Origin: JBBQVS01 sp038211295
Lineage (GTDB): Bacteria; Chloroflexota; Ktedonobacteria; Ktedonobacterales; Ktedonobacteraceae
Assembly: GCA_038211295.1 (NCBI GenBank)
Contig: JBBQVS010000005.1
Span: 1-64,000 of the forward strand
DNA: 64,000 nt
Direction: 5' to 3'
Shown: piece by piece, positions 25,542 through 34,148 of the stretch
Layout of the letters: each line of letters opens with the position of its first letter
How positions within the stretch are numbered: position 1 is the stretch's first letter
Made by a program: the position numbers and the translations under genes
The notes under the pieces: generated by a model
Databases searched by the model: none
The model's input: the letters and a program-made list of their open reading frames with translations, nothing else
Told to the model about the DNA's origin: nothing

Positions 25542-26968
25542 GTCAGACGCCATACACGTTAGAAGAAGTTTTTCAGCCGCGCTCTATCGCTATTCTGGGC
25601 GCGTCTCGTGCGCCGCAAAAGTGGGGCAACGTTGCCGCAAAACAGCTTATCATCGGCGGCTTCGTAGGCGAAGTGTATTTAATCAACCCTTCTGTACCGG
25701 AAATACTTGGACGTGTGACCTATCCCACTCTTCGTGCTGTACCCGAACCCGTCGATCTCGCGATTATCGTAACCTCGTTCGCGCATGTTGAGCAGAGCAT
25801 CAACGATTGTATCGCGGTAGGCGTCAAGGGTATTGTCATTATCACAGCTGGCTTTAGCGAGACCGGAGCAGCAGGCCGCGCTCTGGAACAAGAGTTGGTG
25901 GAGCGATGCCGCGCACACGGTATTCGCATCATCGGTAGCAACTGTATGGGACTGTACATCAAGCGGTCACAGCTTAACACACTTGGCATGGTCTTTCCGC
26001 TTCCTGCTGGCCCCATCGGTCTTGTCTCGCAAAGTGGCAATCTTGGCATGTATTTCTACGCACAGGCACACCTTGACGGACTAGGCTTCACCACGTTTAT
26101 CAGCATCGGCAACGCGGCTGATGTAACGTTTCCCGAATGTATGCAGTACCTCGCACGCGACCCGGAAACGCGGGTTATCGCGGGCTACGTCGAAGCGGTA
26201 GAGGAAGCAACACTGCGACAGGTCACACGCACAATGCTTGAGCAGGGCAACTATAAGCCAACCGTTATCCTGCTGAGTGGCGCGACAGATGTTGGAGTAC
26301 GCGCCGCCCTTGCTCATACCGGCTCAATCGCGAAGGTTCGACCCGACCATGATACAAACCTGCTTGGAAGCGGTGTTGTGCGTGTTCTCCGTTCCGACGA
26401 ACTCTTCCCCGTCGCACAGGCACTCGCGTTACAACCGCCAACGCCACAGGGACGAGGCCATATCGCAATCGTTGGCGATGGCGGTGGCAGCGTCGTTGCC
26501 ACAGGTGACGCAGTTATTCGCGCGGGCATGGAGGTTCCCACGCTCAGATCGGAGACACAACAGGCACTGAGAACGCTTATGCCCGCCCGTGCAACCGCTA
26601 CCAATCCCATCGATGTCGCGGGAGCCGCCGACGAAGACCCGTTATCGTTCGCTCACTTGACCGAACTCTGCCTCAAAGATGACGATATCGATGGCGTCAT
26701 TATTACAGGGCTTTTCGGGGGCTATCGCTGGTTGCTCTCCGAAGACTTCGGGCCACGCGAAGAGGCGGCGGCACACATGCTGGGCGAGTTGGTGCGTTCC
26801 TACAAAAAGCCCGTTCTCGTGCAAACCGTGTACGCCCGCCACGATATACCCGCCCTGCACATTCTGCAAGCGGAGGGTGTCCCATACTACGAGTCCGTCG
26901 AGATTACGTGTCGCGCAATGGCAGCTCTGGTGGAAGTGGGGCAATTTCTGGCGAAACACTCTTCGTAA
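25538..26968 (+). CDS. ADP-forming acetyl-CoA synthetase alpha-like subunit
   Basis: A 476-residue protein with the CoA-binding domain (about 8-130, RSIAILGASR..WGN) and succinyl-CoA-synthetase-like ligase domains, the alpha half of NDP-forming acyl-CoA synthetases. The phospho-acceptor His260 in AALAHTGS is conserved. The ATP-grasp beta half is absent, so it either works with a beta subunit coded elsewhere or has another role. The coupled PAC2 gene upstream suggests the pair acts together. Confidence 0.8.
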   Translation: MSQTPYTLEEVFQPRSIAILGASRAPQKWGNVAAKQLIIGGFVGEVYLINPSVPEILGRVTYPTLRAVPEPVDLAIIVTSFAHVEQSINDCIAVGVKGIVIITAGFSETGAAGRALEQELVERCRAHGIRIIGSNCMGLYIKRSQLNTLGMVFPLPAGPIGLVSQSGNLGMYFYAQAHLDGLGFTTFISIGNAADVTFPECMQYLARDPETRVIAGYVEAVEEATLRQVTRTMLEQGNYKPTVILLSGATDVGVRAALAHTGSIAKVRPDHDTNLLGSGVVRVLRSDELFPVAQALALQPPTPQGRGHIAIVGDGGGSVVATGDAVIRAGMEVPTLRSETQQALRTLMPARATATNPIDVAGAADEDPLSFAHLTELCLKDDDIDGVIITGLFGGYRWLLSEDFGPREEAAAHMLGELVRSYKKPVLVQTVYARHDIPALHILQAEGVPYYESVEITCRAMAALVEVGQFLAKHSS

Positions 26969-26987
26969 CGAAAGCGAGATTGTACCA

Positions 26988-27252
26988 GTGAATTCAAAGG
27001 TCTCATGCTGGGTACGGCCCGAAATAGTAGACGACCTGCGGTTCCACTTCTTGGCGCAAAAACGCGGCGCCGAAGATGCCGATGGGCGAGAACAGGGCAT
27101 GGCAACCTATCAGCGTCTCAAGGCTGAACTGATTGAGGCGGAGCGACGCACCATTATTGAGCTACGCAACCGCAGCGTTATCAATCACAAAGTGATGCGA
27201 AAATACAGCGCGATCTTGGCCTTGAAGAATTGAAACTACAACCTCAAAAAAC
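26988..27252 (+). pseudogene. Fossil C-terminus of a Na+/H+ antiporter
   Basis: Right after the CoA-ligase gene, the plus strand encodes QKRGAEDADGREQGMATYQRLKAELIEAERR TIIELRNRSVINHKVMRK, close to the cytoplasmic tail of CPA1-type Na+/H+ exchangers (…EAERR..I.LRN.G.IND.V.R..QRDLDLEE). The match then continues in another frame as QRDLGLEELKL, so one base was lost at a run of A near 27200. The membrane part is missing. It is therefore a relic, not a gene. Confidence 0.7.
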
Positions 27253-28260
27253 GCGCTGTACTCTCCGCACAACCGCGTATGCCTCCATCACCATGCGTTC
27301 AATCAACTCGCGTGATGTTGGCACATCGTGTATCAATCCTACAACCTGTCCCGCCCACACGAAGCCCTCGTCCAGTTCTCCGTCCAGGGCGGCGCGTTGG
27401 TTGACTTCGCCCAGAATAAACGGCAACATCCGTCGTAATCGCTCGTCTGGCTCCACCTGTGCCCGCTCTAGCTCTTGCTCCACACGCAATATCCGCTCGA
27501 CGGCGCGTCCCTTTAGCACACGGGCAGGCCGCCGAATCGCGCGTTCGATAATCACGGTATCCGTCTCTTTCGCCTCAACCAATGCCTGTTGATACGCGGG
27601 GTGCGCGTTGCTTTCACGCACAGCAACAAAGCGTGTCCCCAGTTCCACACCCTCGGCACCGAGCGCGAGCGACGCCACCAGACCACGCCCATCGGCGATG
27701 CCCCCGCTTGCTAGCACAGGTAGGCCAACCGACTCAACGATACGCGGAAGTAAAACCATCGTCCCGATATCATCGCGTCCGAGATGTCCCCCACCTTCCA
27801 CACCAACCGCGATTACCGCGTCAGTGCCGAGCGACTCCGCTTTTTTCGCGTCACGCACGCTCGCCACCAGCACCATAGTTTTCACAGGCACACCACTTCG
27901 TTGAATGCGTCGTAGAAGCGGCTCTGGATTGCCGCCGGTGATGCTGATTGCCGCAACTCCCTCAGCAAGCGCAATATCCACAAACGCCTCAAGCGGAATA
28001 CGCCCAATTGGGAAGTTTACGCCAAAAGGGGACATTGTAAGCTGTTTCGCCTTCTGAATATTCGCCTGTAACGCCTCCGGTTTCGCGAAACAGGCGCATC
28101 CGATCTGGCCCAATCCTCCAGCGTTAGAGACCGCCGCCGCAAGTTCCGCGTAGGAGAGCTGAGAAAGACCGCCCTGTACAATAGGGTAGCGAATATTCAT
28201 AAGGTCTGTAAAACGCGTCTGCATTCTTTCTAGCAGCGATGTACTCACTGGAAACCCTCT
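27244..28260 (-). CDS. Nitronate monooxygenase-like flavoprotein
   Basis: A 338-residue FMN-dependent TIM-barrel enzyme of the 2-nitropropane dioxygenase family, which oxidises propionate 3-nitronate and similar compounds; a FabK-like enoyl reductase is the alternative. Motifs: RYPIVQGGLSQLSYAELAAAVSNAGGLGQIG, FGVNFPIGR, IGVEGGGHLGRDDIGTMVLLP and VLASGGIADGRGLVASLALGAEGVELGTRFVA. The GTG at 28260 is chosen after an AGAGGG site; an ATG at 28224 and further upstream starts are possible. It converges with the fossil antiporter tail. Confidence 0.8.
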   Translation of the reverse strand, partial: RGFPVSTSLLERMQTRFTDLMNIRYPIVQGGLSQLSYAELAAAVSNAGGLGQIGCACFAKPEALQANIQKAKQLTMSPFGVNFPIGRIPLEAFVDIALAEGVAAISITGGNPEPLLRRIQRSGVPVKTMVLVASVRDAKKAESLGTDAVIAVGVEGGGHLGRDDIGTMVLLPRIVESVGLPVLASGGIADGRGLVASLALGAEGVELGTRFVAVRESNAHPAYQQALVEAKETDTVIIERAIRRPARVLKGRAVERILRVEQELERAQVEPDERLRRMLPFILGEVNQRAALDGELDEGFVWAGQVVGLIHDVPTSRELIERMVMEAYAVVRRVQRVF

Positions 28261-28282
28261 TTTCACCATCCGCAAATACAAA

Positions 28283-28322
28283 AGTCCTGCTGACGATGTT
28301 GTAGCACATCGCCAGCAGGACT
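28283..28322 (-). terminator. Intrinsic terminator of small membrane gene
   Basis: AGTCCTGCTG and CAGCAGGACT pair, with a further CGATGT/ACATCG stem inside. On the minus strand the hairpin is followed by TTTTGTATTTG. It ends the small membrane protein gene at 28349. Confidence 0.75.
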
Positions 28323-28348
28323 CACAACGAAACTGCTATGCTTCTATG

Positions 28349-28564
28349 CTACTCTCCAGGTTGAGTTGGGCCAATGCCCAGACTTGTGTAGAACTGCTCA
28401 TCCAGGCCAGCAGTTGTCACGCGCTTTTCCTGCTCCTGCGTCTGCAGAACACGACGAGCACGTCTACGCTTGAACACGCCATGAGAATAGAGATATACGT
28501 TTATCAGTAAGCCCGCAAAAATGAGGCCACCAACGATTGCCACCGTTACCAGAAATGCTGCCAT
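28349..28564 (-). CDS. Small membrane protein
   Basis: A 71-residue protein, not recognised. It starts with a single transmembrane helix (AAFLVTVAIVGGLIFAGLLINVYLY), followed by a basic stretch (KRRRARR) and a hydrophilic C-terminal tail ending in PTQPGE. The positive charge after the helix predicts the tail is cytoplasmic. The start at 28564 is preceded by AAAGGA 11 bases upstream; an earlier in-frame ATG adds residues without a good ribosome-binding site. Upstream is the convergent protease. Confidence 0.5.
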   Translation of the reverse strand: MAAFLVTVAIVGGLIFAGLLINVYLYSHGVFKRRRARRVLQTQEQEKRVTTAGLDEQFYTSLGIGPTQPGE

Positions 28565-28701
28565 TTTCGGTTCATTCCTTTGTTTATCAGGTCGTATCGA
28601 CCTCACTAGCACAGTACCTACGCTCACTTATAAAAGACGTAGAATGGTAGCAAATATCAAAAGGCATCGCAACAGAGTCGTCTATAACACTATACGAAAC
28701 A

Positions 28702-28738
28702 GGTGCCACCGAAGATGCAAAACTGCACTCGTGGCACC
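28702..28738 (-). terminator. Probable terminator after protease gene
   Basis: GGTGCCAC (28702-28709) pairs with GTGGCACC (28731-28738), just after the protease stop codon. The minus-strand tail is only weakly T-rich. Confidence 0.55.
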
Positions 28739-28745
28739 CATATTG

Positions 28746-29717
28746 CTAGAGTACCACTGTCACCTTCCGTTTTTTCCCGCCGCGCAAGAAGCTCAATATA
28801 ACCTTTTCCCCAACGCTGTGTCCGCGCACAACACGTTGCAGATCGCGTGGCTCTGTAATCGCTTCCTCGTCGGCAGTGATAATCACGTCCTGCCGCTTGA
28901 TTTCAGCAAGGTCGGCGGGGCCACTCGTGCGTACTTCCAGCACTTCCATACCAAATTCTTGTGCTAGTATAAGACTGCGTTTCAGAGCTGCGTCAAGCTT
29001 CACACGCATTCCGCCAACACCTAGCGACACGCCCGTGCTTGCAGCATCGCGTTGTTGCATTGTGATGCGTGCGATTACCGCTTTAATCGTGTCGAGTGGA
29101 ACGGAAAACCCCAGTCCCTGCGCCATTGGCATCATAGCCGTTGTCATGCCAACAACACGGCCCGCGCTATCCACGAGCGGCCCCCCAGAATTGCCGGGGT
29201 TGATTGAGGTATCCGTTTGAATAAGATGCGTCATCTTCTGAACGCCCGCAGCCTCTAATGTGCGGTCTAACGCGCTGACCACGCCCGCCGTTACCGTCCA
29301 GTTCAGACCGTAGGGGTTGCCCACCGCGAGTACAAGCTGCCCAACGCGCAGAGCATTGCGGCCAAGCTCAGCAACGGGTAGATGATCGGCACCGATACGC
29401 AATACCGCGACATCGACGGCAGGATCACTACCCACCAGGCCGGCATCGAATTTGCGACCATCGGCTAAGGTCACTTGGATGCGTTTTGCGCGTTCCACAA
29501 CATGAGCATTGGTGAGAATGTGTCCATCTGAGGCAAAAATGAAGCCGGAGCCGAGGCCCCCATTAAACTCTGGAGTGGGGCCGTTATAGCGACGCGAACG
29601 CCCGCCTTCTCGCTCTATGTCTATACGCACAACCGTTGGCCCCACTCGCTCTGCCGCCGTCGTGACGGCGTTCGAGTATGCGTCCAACGCCTGCGCGTCC
29701 TTTTCGTATGTGCTCAT
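28746..29717 (-). CDS. HtrA/DegP-like serine protease
   Basis: A 323-residue trypsin-like protease with a PDZ domain. The triad is His72 (TNAHVVE), Asp102 (DPAVDVAVLR) and Ser177 (GNSGGP), with the family sequence NPYGLNWTVTAGVVSALDR and SINPGNSGGPL. PDZ residues follow from about 230 to 323. Unlike most HtrA enzymes there is no signal peptide or transmembrane anchor, so it may be cytoplasmic or released by another route. Probably protein quality control; the start is the only reasonable ATG. Confidence 0.85.
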   Translation of the reverse strand: MSTYEKDAQALDAYSNAVTTAAERVGPTVVRIDIEREGGRSRRYNGPTPEFNGGLGSGFIFASDGHILTNAHVVERAKRIQVTLADGRKFDAGLVGSDPAVDVAVLRIGADHLPVAELGRNALRVGQLVLAVGNPYGLNWTVTAGVVSALDRTLEAAGVQKMTHLIQTDTSINPGNSGGPLVDSAGRVVGMTTAMMPMAQGLGFSVPLDTIKAVIARITMQQRDAASTGVSLGVGGMRVKLDAALKRSLILAQEFGMEVLEVRTSGPADLAEIKRQDVIITADEEAITEPRDLQRVVRGHSVGEKVILSFLRGGKKRKVTVVL

Positions 29718-29818
29718 ACCTTGTAATGTGCTTTCTGTGGAACCTCTTGGGTGTCATGCGTGCGAGGCTACAACGCCATGAGAGTAGTGTTATTCTATCA
29801 CATATGCGATACACAACA

Positions 29819-30244
29819 CTAACGTAGTGCTGTCAGAGCAGAGAGAACAGCAGAAACAAGCACGTCAAGCTTGAATGGTTTCTCGACAACATGTGCATGA
29901 GGTGCTATACGCAGAGCACGACTAATATCGCTGGCGTGCGCCGCCGTACATAAAACCAGAGGCAAGTTTTGCGTTTGCGAGTGTAGTTGTAAACGTTGCA
30001 AGACTTCAATACCTGTCATCTCTGGGAGTTGCAAGTCGAGAATCAACACTTCAATTGGCAAATCGGGCGGGTGCGTTACACGTCCCTGTGTTCTCCCTTC
30101 GTACAGGGATACAGGCAAAAGTAACGCGTTCAAACAGAGCCGCGGATGCTCATATACTTCCACCACATGACCTGAGAACTGCAACATCGTCGCGCACAAC
30201 TTTGAAATTCGCGCGTTATCTTCGAGCAAACCTACTCGTGCCAT
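29819..30244 (-). CDS. Single-domain response regulator
   Basis: A 141-residue CheY-like receiver. It opens with VGLLEDNA (acidic pocket), has the phosphoacceptor Asp70 (VLILDLQLPEM), the conserved Thr/Ser in VLCTAAH and the lysine in VVEKPFKLD. An insertion of about 10 residues before the Asp is unusual. The start ATG at 30244 is used because the GTG version upstream extends it by 12 non-family residues. No kinase is adjacent. Confidence 0.8.
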   Translation of the reverse strand: MARVGLLEDNARISKLCATMLQFSGHVVEVYEHPRLCLNALLLPVSLYEGRTQGRVTHPPDLPIEVLILDLQLPEMTGIEVLQRLQLHSQTQNLPLVLCTAAHASDISRALRIAPHAHVVEKPFKLDVLVSAVLSALTALR

Positions 30245-30412
30245 AACTTCACTCTTTTCTTCTTTGATACTCTCTTTCACAGAGATTGTAAGGTTTCTTT
30301 ATAGCTTCTGTCAAGCCATAGACTTCGCGCTGCTCGTTTCCCTCGACGCCGATTGCAGAATGCCGTACAATACAGAGGTTGATGTATAACTCTCACGGTG
30401 GAGTCCAGACAC

Positions 30413-30439
30413 AAGCCCCCGCATTCTAAGCAAGGGGGA
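30413..30439 (+). repeat. Solo IS200/IS605-type hairpin
   Basis: AAGCCCCC-GCATTCTAAGCAA-GGGGGA matches the layout of the hairpin at 21278-21303 (same CCCCC, TTCTAAG and GGGGGA). It is a relict end with no transposase nearby and now lies in the leader of the gene at 30470. Confidence 0.5.
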
Positions 30440-30469
30440 ACTGATTATAAAAGATGGATAGATATATTC

Positions 30470-30925
30470 ATGAGCGATAATGATATAGTACACAGATATC
30501 CCATCAGCGTTGTGCGCTTTGGCATGGGCAAAGAGATACAGCTTTTTACAGACGAACTTGTGGTAACAGGGCAGGAGGAAGATCAGGAAACACGCGTACA
30601 CCTCTCTTCTATCAAACAGCTTACCTTGATTCCCGGCGACCCAAACCCCGGCAAATTAGTATTGATGGCAGACCTTGACGATGGAAATACGGTTATTCTC
30701 GTTGAGGGAATGAGCAACGCACGCGATTTTCGGGCGATGTTGCCGCGTCTGCTTGAACTACAACCAGATATTCAACTAGACCCACCCGACATGGGGGAAC
30801 AATTGCGGCAAGCACTCAACACTAAACGCGCATGGACACTTACTTGCTATGGCTCGTTCGTCGTGATTTGCGCTTTCCTCTCGGTTCTCTACTTTGTTGT
30901 TGCCTATATTGGAGCGCACCACTAG
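30470..30925 (+). CDS. Tail-anchored protein of unknown function
   Basis: Not recognised. 151 residues. The N-terminal part is a beta-rich soluble domain that resembles a PH-like fold (QLFTDELVVTGQEEDQETRVHLSSIKQLTLIPGD, GNTVILVEGMSNARDFRAMLPRL), and a single hydrophobic helix (VVICAFLSVLYFVVAYIG) anchors it to the membrane near the C-terminus. Start at 30470 chosen as the first ATG after the hairpin region. The next gene starts 30 bases downstream, so they are likely one unit. Confidence 0.55.
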   Translation: MSDNDIVHRYPISVVRFGMGKEIQLFTDELVVTGQEEDQETRVHLSSIKQLTLIPGDPNPGKLVLMADLDDGNTVILVEGMSNARDFRAMLPRLLELQPDIQLDPPDMGEQLRQALNTKRAWTLTCYGSFVVICAFLSVLYFVVAYIGAHH

Positions 30926-30955
30926 CAAGCGCGTTTTCTGCAAAGGAGTTTTTTC

Positions 30956-31873
30956 ATGATATCAAGAGAGCAACCCTTTCTCGTGCCAGATATGAGCGAC
31001 GATACACGCGTGCGTGTATTCCGCCGTGCCTTCGCGCCACAAGACCCGGTAGAGGCAATGGAGGTAGATGCCTACATTGTCGTGACGGAACGCTACGTCG
31101 TTGTACTTGATACACTGCTCTGTCCCGAAGATATGGCGATCATTATGCAAGAGGTGCAGGAAACAATGGTGGGGCGCGAATTGCTGGTCGTCAATAGCCA
31201 CGCTGACTGGGATCACTGTTGGGGAAATAATTACTTTACGGGAAACCATGCTGCCACACTTCTCGCCCACAACTACGCGGCAACCCGAATGCGGTCAAAC
31301 GAAGCACAGGCGGAGTTACATACGTACCAGCACAAACACAGCGACTTCCACAATGTCGTTTTGATAGCCCCGACCATCACGTTTCCTGATAGCCTCACAC
31401 TCTACGGCAGCGACCTAACACTTGAACTTTTCTCTGCCCCCGGACATACCGCCGACTCTCTTGCTGTGTGGCTACCAGAAATACGCCTGTTACTGGCTTT
31501 CGACGCCGCCGAGAAACCACTACCACTGCTTGAAGGCGCGACAAGCATTCCCGCGATGTACAAGACACTGAACCATTTTCTCGCTCTACAACCGCAACGC
31601 GTGCTATGTTCGCATGGTAAGACTACAGACAGCAGCGTCATCACAAAAAACCTACACTACTTACAGACACTGGAACAGCGTAGCCGTGCGCTCCTGGCAA
31701 CACATCATCCGACGAAAACTGCCCTTGAAGCCGCTTCATCGCTTATTCGTTATCCTCTCTCTGAGGTTGTAGATATTGCAAGCATAACTTCTGCCGACCA
31801 CGCGTTCTACTCGTGGGCGCACGAAAACAATACGCGATACATGCTTGAGTGGGTGCAACAGATGCATAGCTAG
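30956..31873 (+). CDS. Metallo-beta-lactamase-fold hydrolase
   Basis: A 305-residue hydrolase with a two-metal site. The HxHxDH-type motif is varied: NSHADWDHCWGNNYF (80-94) supplies His82, Asp84, Asp86, His87. The second half has the usual metal-histidine in SAPGHTADS and the aspartate in LLLAFDAAEK, then VLCSHGK. Function cannot be fixed; members include lactamases, glyoxalase II and quorum lactonases. The ribosome-binding site is AAAGGAG, 9 bases before the ATG. Confidence 0.85.
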   Translation: MISREQPFLVPDMSDDTRVRVFRRAFAPQDPVEAMEVDAYIVVTERYVVVLDTLLCPEDMAIIMQEVQETMVGRELLVVNSHADWDHCWGNNYFTGNHAATLLAHNYAATRMRSNEAQAELHTYQHKHSDFHNVVLIAPTITFPDSLTLYGSDLTLELFSAPGHTADSLAVWLPEIRLLLAFDAAEKPLPLLEGATSIPAMYKTLNHFLALQPQRVLCSHGKTTDSSVITKNLHYLQTLEQRSRALLATHHPTKTALEAASSLIRYPLSEVVDIASITSADHAFYSWAHENNTRYMLEWVQQMHS

Positions 31874-33033
31874 CTTTTCGCGGGAGGTAGCACGGCTTCC
31901 TCTTGCCGTTTGAGCATCGATTTGCGTCGCCTTGTACCACGTTGTGTAATAAAGATGAGTAAGACAAAAAATAAAAGTATTAGTAGCAATGTTATAATAC
32001 GTGTTGGGTTGATGCCACTGCCAGTTCCCGGAAAAAGATACACAGTATTCGCCGCCGCGTATAATTGAGAAGACGTGCCTTTTCCAATCAGAAGCACTGC
32101 GACAGGAGTTTTTTGTGGCAAACCACCAGCAATACCATGCCAATTTTGCCCATCATCATCACTGCGAAATGCTCCATACAAGGTTCCAACATATATTGTT
32201 GACGCGTTTGTGCTGCGGAAATCAAGGAGCATACTTGTGATGGCAACCCCGTGTAATAGTTGTCCACTCTCCACCCAGTGCATTCCTGCATCGCTCGAAC
32301 GAAACACACCGCGTTTTGTTCCCGCGTAAAGTGTGTCGGGATTGCCACCCGCGAGGCTAGCAGGTTGTAGTGTTGTTACACCGTCAGACGGGGATAGGCC
32401 GTTGTTGAGAACTTCCCAGCTATTCCCCCTGTTCTGAGAACGGTACACACCAACGTTTGTCGCCGCCCACAGTTGTTGCTGCGTACTGTCAAAAGTAAGT
32501 TCATTAATCACGACCTCGCGAGGCCACACGCCAATAACTGCTTTCCAATGTGTGCCGATAGCACCGTCCACACTTGCGTTGCTCACAAACACGCCATGAT
32601 GCTGCGTCCCAACATACATACCATTTTGTTTGTCGAAGGCGAGTGTAGTATAGCTGTCTTCGGGCAAACCAGAGGTTGGCGTGTTAATCCGTTCCCAAGT
32701 CAGACCACCATCGCTACTGGCCGATATGCCTGTTGTGGCGAGCGCATACAATATTTTTCCGTCAGCACCAAAAACTAGACGCGTGAGTGTCGCAACCATC
32801 CCGCGTCTCCTCCAGTGTTGCCCATCGCTACTGCTAAAAACACTCCCATCTTGACTGCCGGCATAGAGCGTTTGCGATGCGCGTGTGTCTCCCGCTAGCG
32901 TCCGAATCTGCTGATTGGTCAAGTCGGACGCCTGCCAATTTCCCCCACCAAGCAGATTTGCGTCAGGCGCACACGCGATAAACACACTCATTGCAAGGAG
33001 CAGCAAAAAGCAATAAAGCTGTATTGTACGCAC
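31870..33033 (-). CDS. BNR/Sortilin-like repeat lipoprotein
   Basis: A 387-residue exported beta-propeller protein. A hydrophobic N-terminus ends with an AC lipobox-like site near residue 20. Repeats such as SSDGQHWRR, SSDGGLTWERI, SQNRGNSWEVL, SSDAGMHWVES and SDDDGQNWHGI are the Asp-box (BNR) motif of sialidase- and Ycf48-type propellers. A C-terminal transmembrane helix with a basic tail follows. The start is GTG at 33033. Role unknown; repeat proteins of this type often bind or protect membrane complexes. Its stop overlaps the convergent MBL gene. Confidence 0.7.
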   Translation of the reverse strand: MRTIQLYCFLLLLAMSVFIACAPDANLLGGGNWQASDLTNQQIRTLAGDTRASQTLYAGSQDGSVFSSSDGQHWRRRGMVATLTRLVFGADGKILYALATTGISASSDGGLTWERINTPTSGLPEDSYTTLAFDKQNGMYVGTQHHGVFVSNASVDGAIGTHWKAVIGVWPREVVINELTFDSTQQQLWAATNVGVYRSQNRGNSWEVLNNGLSPSDGVTTLQPASLAGGNPDTLYAGTKRGVFRSSDAGMHWVESGQLLHGVAITSMLLDFRSTNASTIYVGTLYGAFRSDDDGQNWHGIAGGLPQKTPVAVLLIGKGTSSQLYAAANTVYLFPGTGSGINPTRIITLLLILLFFVLLIFITQRGTRRRKSMLKRQEEAVLPPAKS

Positions 33034-33047
33034 ACTTTTGCTTCTCT

Positions 33048-33422
33048 CTAATCCTCGCGACGAATAATGCGACGCATCATGACAACGGTCTCGTGAACTT
33101 CGTAGCCTTTCGGGAGTTTCTTATTCTCTGGCATCAACAGGTCTTTTATTCCGTTGAGCGTTGGCAATGACGTGTCCATAGAACGCGATGGCTTCGCGAG
33201 CCGCGCGAGGAGTCCACGCCGCAGCAACTCCAACCCGAAGCCGGCAGCTACCGCGCCAACACTCGCAGCGACCCCACGCGGCACAGGCAGATTGTACAAG
33301 AGCGCGGGCAGGTTTTTCTGCACAGGTACAAGGCCGGTTGAGGAGACGGCAAGGTCTGCTCCACACTGGCTACAATAGATATCATCCTTTGTAATCTTCG
33401 ACTGACATTCAGGACACGTCAT
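33048..33422 (-). CDS. Zinc-ribbon membrane-associated protein
   Basis: A 124-residue protein. The first 25 residues hold a zinc ribbon (CPECQSKI.. CSQCGAD, two CxxC pairs). The middle contains a weakly hydrophobic Ala/Gly-rich segment (GVAASVGAVAAGFGLELL) and the C-terminal part is basic. The ribosome-binding site AGGAGA is 6 bases before the ATG. It is divergent from nothing and lies 14 bases from the lipoprotein gene, so they probably form one unit. Function unknown. Confidence 0.6.
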   Translation of the reverse strand: MTCPECQSKITKDDIYCSQCGADLAVSSTGLVPVQKNLPALLYNLPVPRGVAASVGAVAAGFGLELLRRGLLARLAKPSRSMDTSLPTLNGIKDLLMPENKKLPKGYEVHETVVMMRRIIRRED

Positions 33423-33655
33423 GACGTTCTCCTCTATACTGATGTTTGCCTATAGCGATACTCTCTGGACTATCAATAATAGCGTTTTCCGCAATCGCGA
33501 TATACAGGGGCTTAAAAGTATACCCTATTGTAACGCTTCCCACGTCAAGCGTCTATACTTTTATCCAAAAGCCTGTTCTATACCCTTACTATGTATACGT
33601 TTCAAAATGCTCTGAAGAGGATAGTGTACGCAGAAGTCATACAGTCTGCAACGTG
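33423..33655. other. Intergenic region upstream of the zinc-ribbon gene
   Basis: About 230 bases with one promoter candidate on the minus strand and no other recognisable gene; short open frames here show no family resemblance. The mycoredoxin terminator follows at 33656. Confidence 0.45.
33449..33476 (-). promoter_or_regulatory. Possible promoter of zinc-ribbon gene
   Basis: On the minus strand TTGATA and TATAGG are separated by 16 bases, ending about 27 bases before the start at 33422. Confidence 0.35.
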
Positions 33656-33722
33656 CAAGTAGAAGAAACGTGTGAACCAATGGTAGTATCCCTATCATTG
33701 GTTCACACGTTTCTTCTACTTG
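33656..33722 (-). terminator. Intrinsic terminator, 27-bp stem
   Basis: An exact inverted repeat of 27 bases (33656-33682 with 33696-33722) around a 13-base loop, 5 bases past the mycoredoxin stop. It is unusually long. Confidence 0.8.
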
Positions 33723-33727
33723 TACTC

Positions 33728-34000
33728 TTATGCGGGAAACTTGGTGGCAAGTTCACGTGCGTTCGGCTCAACAAGCACCGAGCCATCGGGAAAAACGATT
33801 GTTGGCACACTACGCGCCCCATTATTGAGCTTTACAACGTACTCCGCCGCATCATCGTCTTCTTCGATGTTTATATAGTCGTAAGCAATACCGTGCGAAT
33901 CAAGCCAACGCTTCGCCATACGGCAGTCGCTGCACCACGTTGTGGCATACATTACAACTTTTTGTTCAGGTTTTGGTGTTTCAATACTGAATTCTGACAC
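33728..34000 (-). CDS. Mycoredoxin-like glutaredoxin
   Basis: A 90-residue thioredoxin-fold protein of the mycoredoxin/glutaredoxin type that reduces mixed disulfides with mycothiol or similar thiols. The active site is TTWCSDC (Cys23, Cys26), and SVPTIVFPDG is the cis-proline region. It is 5 bases upstream of a long terminator and is a single-gene unit; no partner reductase is nearby. Confidence 0.88.
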   Translation of the reverse strand: MSEFSIETPKPEQKVVMYATTWCSDCRMAKRWLDSHGIAYDYINIEEDDDAAEYVVKLNNGARSVPTIVFPDGSVLVEPNARELATKFPA

Positions 34001-34118
34001 GGGGAAACTCCTACTATCTTCGACGTAATTGACATATTCATCTACCTGTTAGAAACACATCTTGCAGTGTCCGTATTCCCAACACTTGCCTTGAACAAGC
34101 CTCTACTCTGTCAAATGA

Positions 34119-34143
34119 GAAGGAGACACTCGCAGTCTCCTTC
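34119..34143 (-). terminator. Probable terminator
   Basis: GAAGGAGAC and GTCTCCTTC form a 9-bp stem with a 7-base loop just past the flavoprotein stop. Confidence 0.55.
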
Positions 34144-34148
34144 CTACT

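Noticed and set aside
26679..27233. Longer ORF covering the antiporter tail
   Set aside because: Its first two thirds lie out of frame inside the CoA-ligase gene; only the end carries antiporter-like residues.
33446..33997. Plus-strand ORF opposite mycoredoxin
   Set aside because: The minus strand has the CxxC protein; the plus frame has no family features and crosses the terminator.
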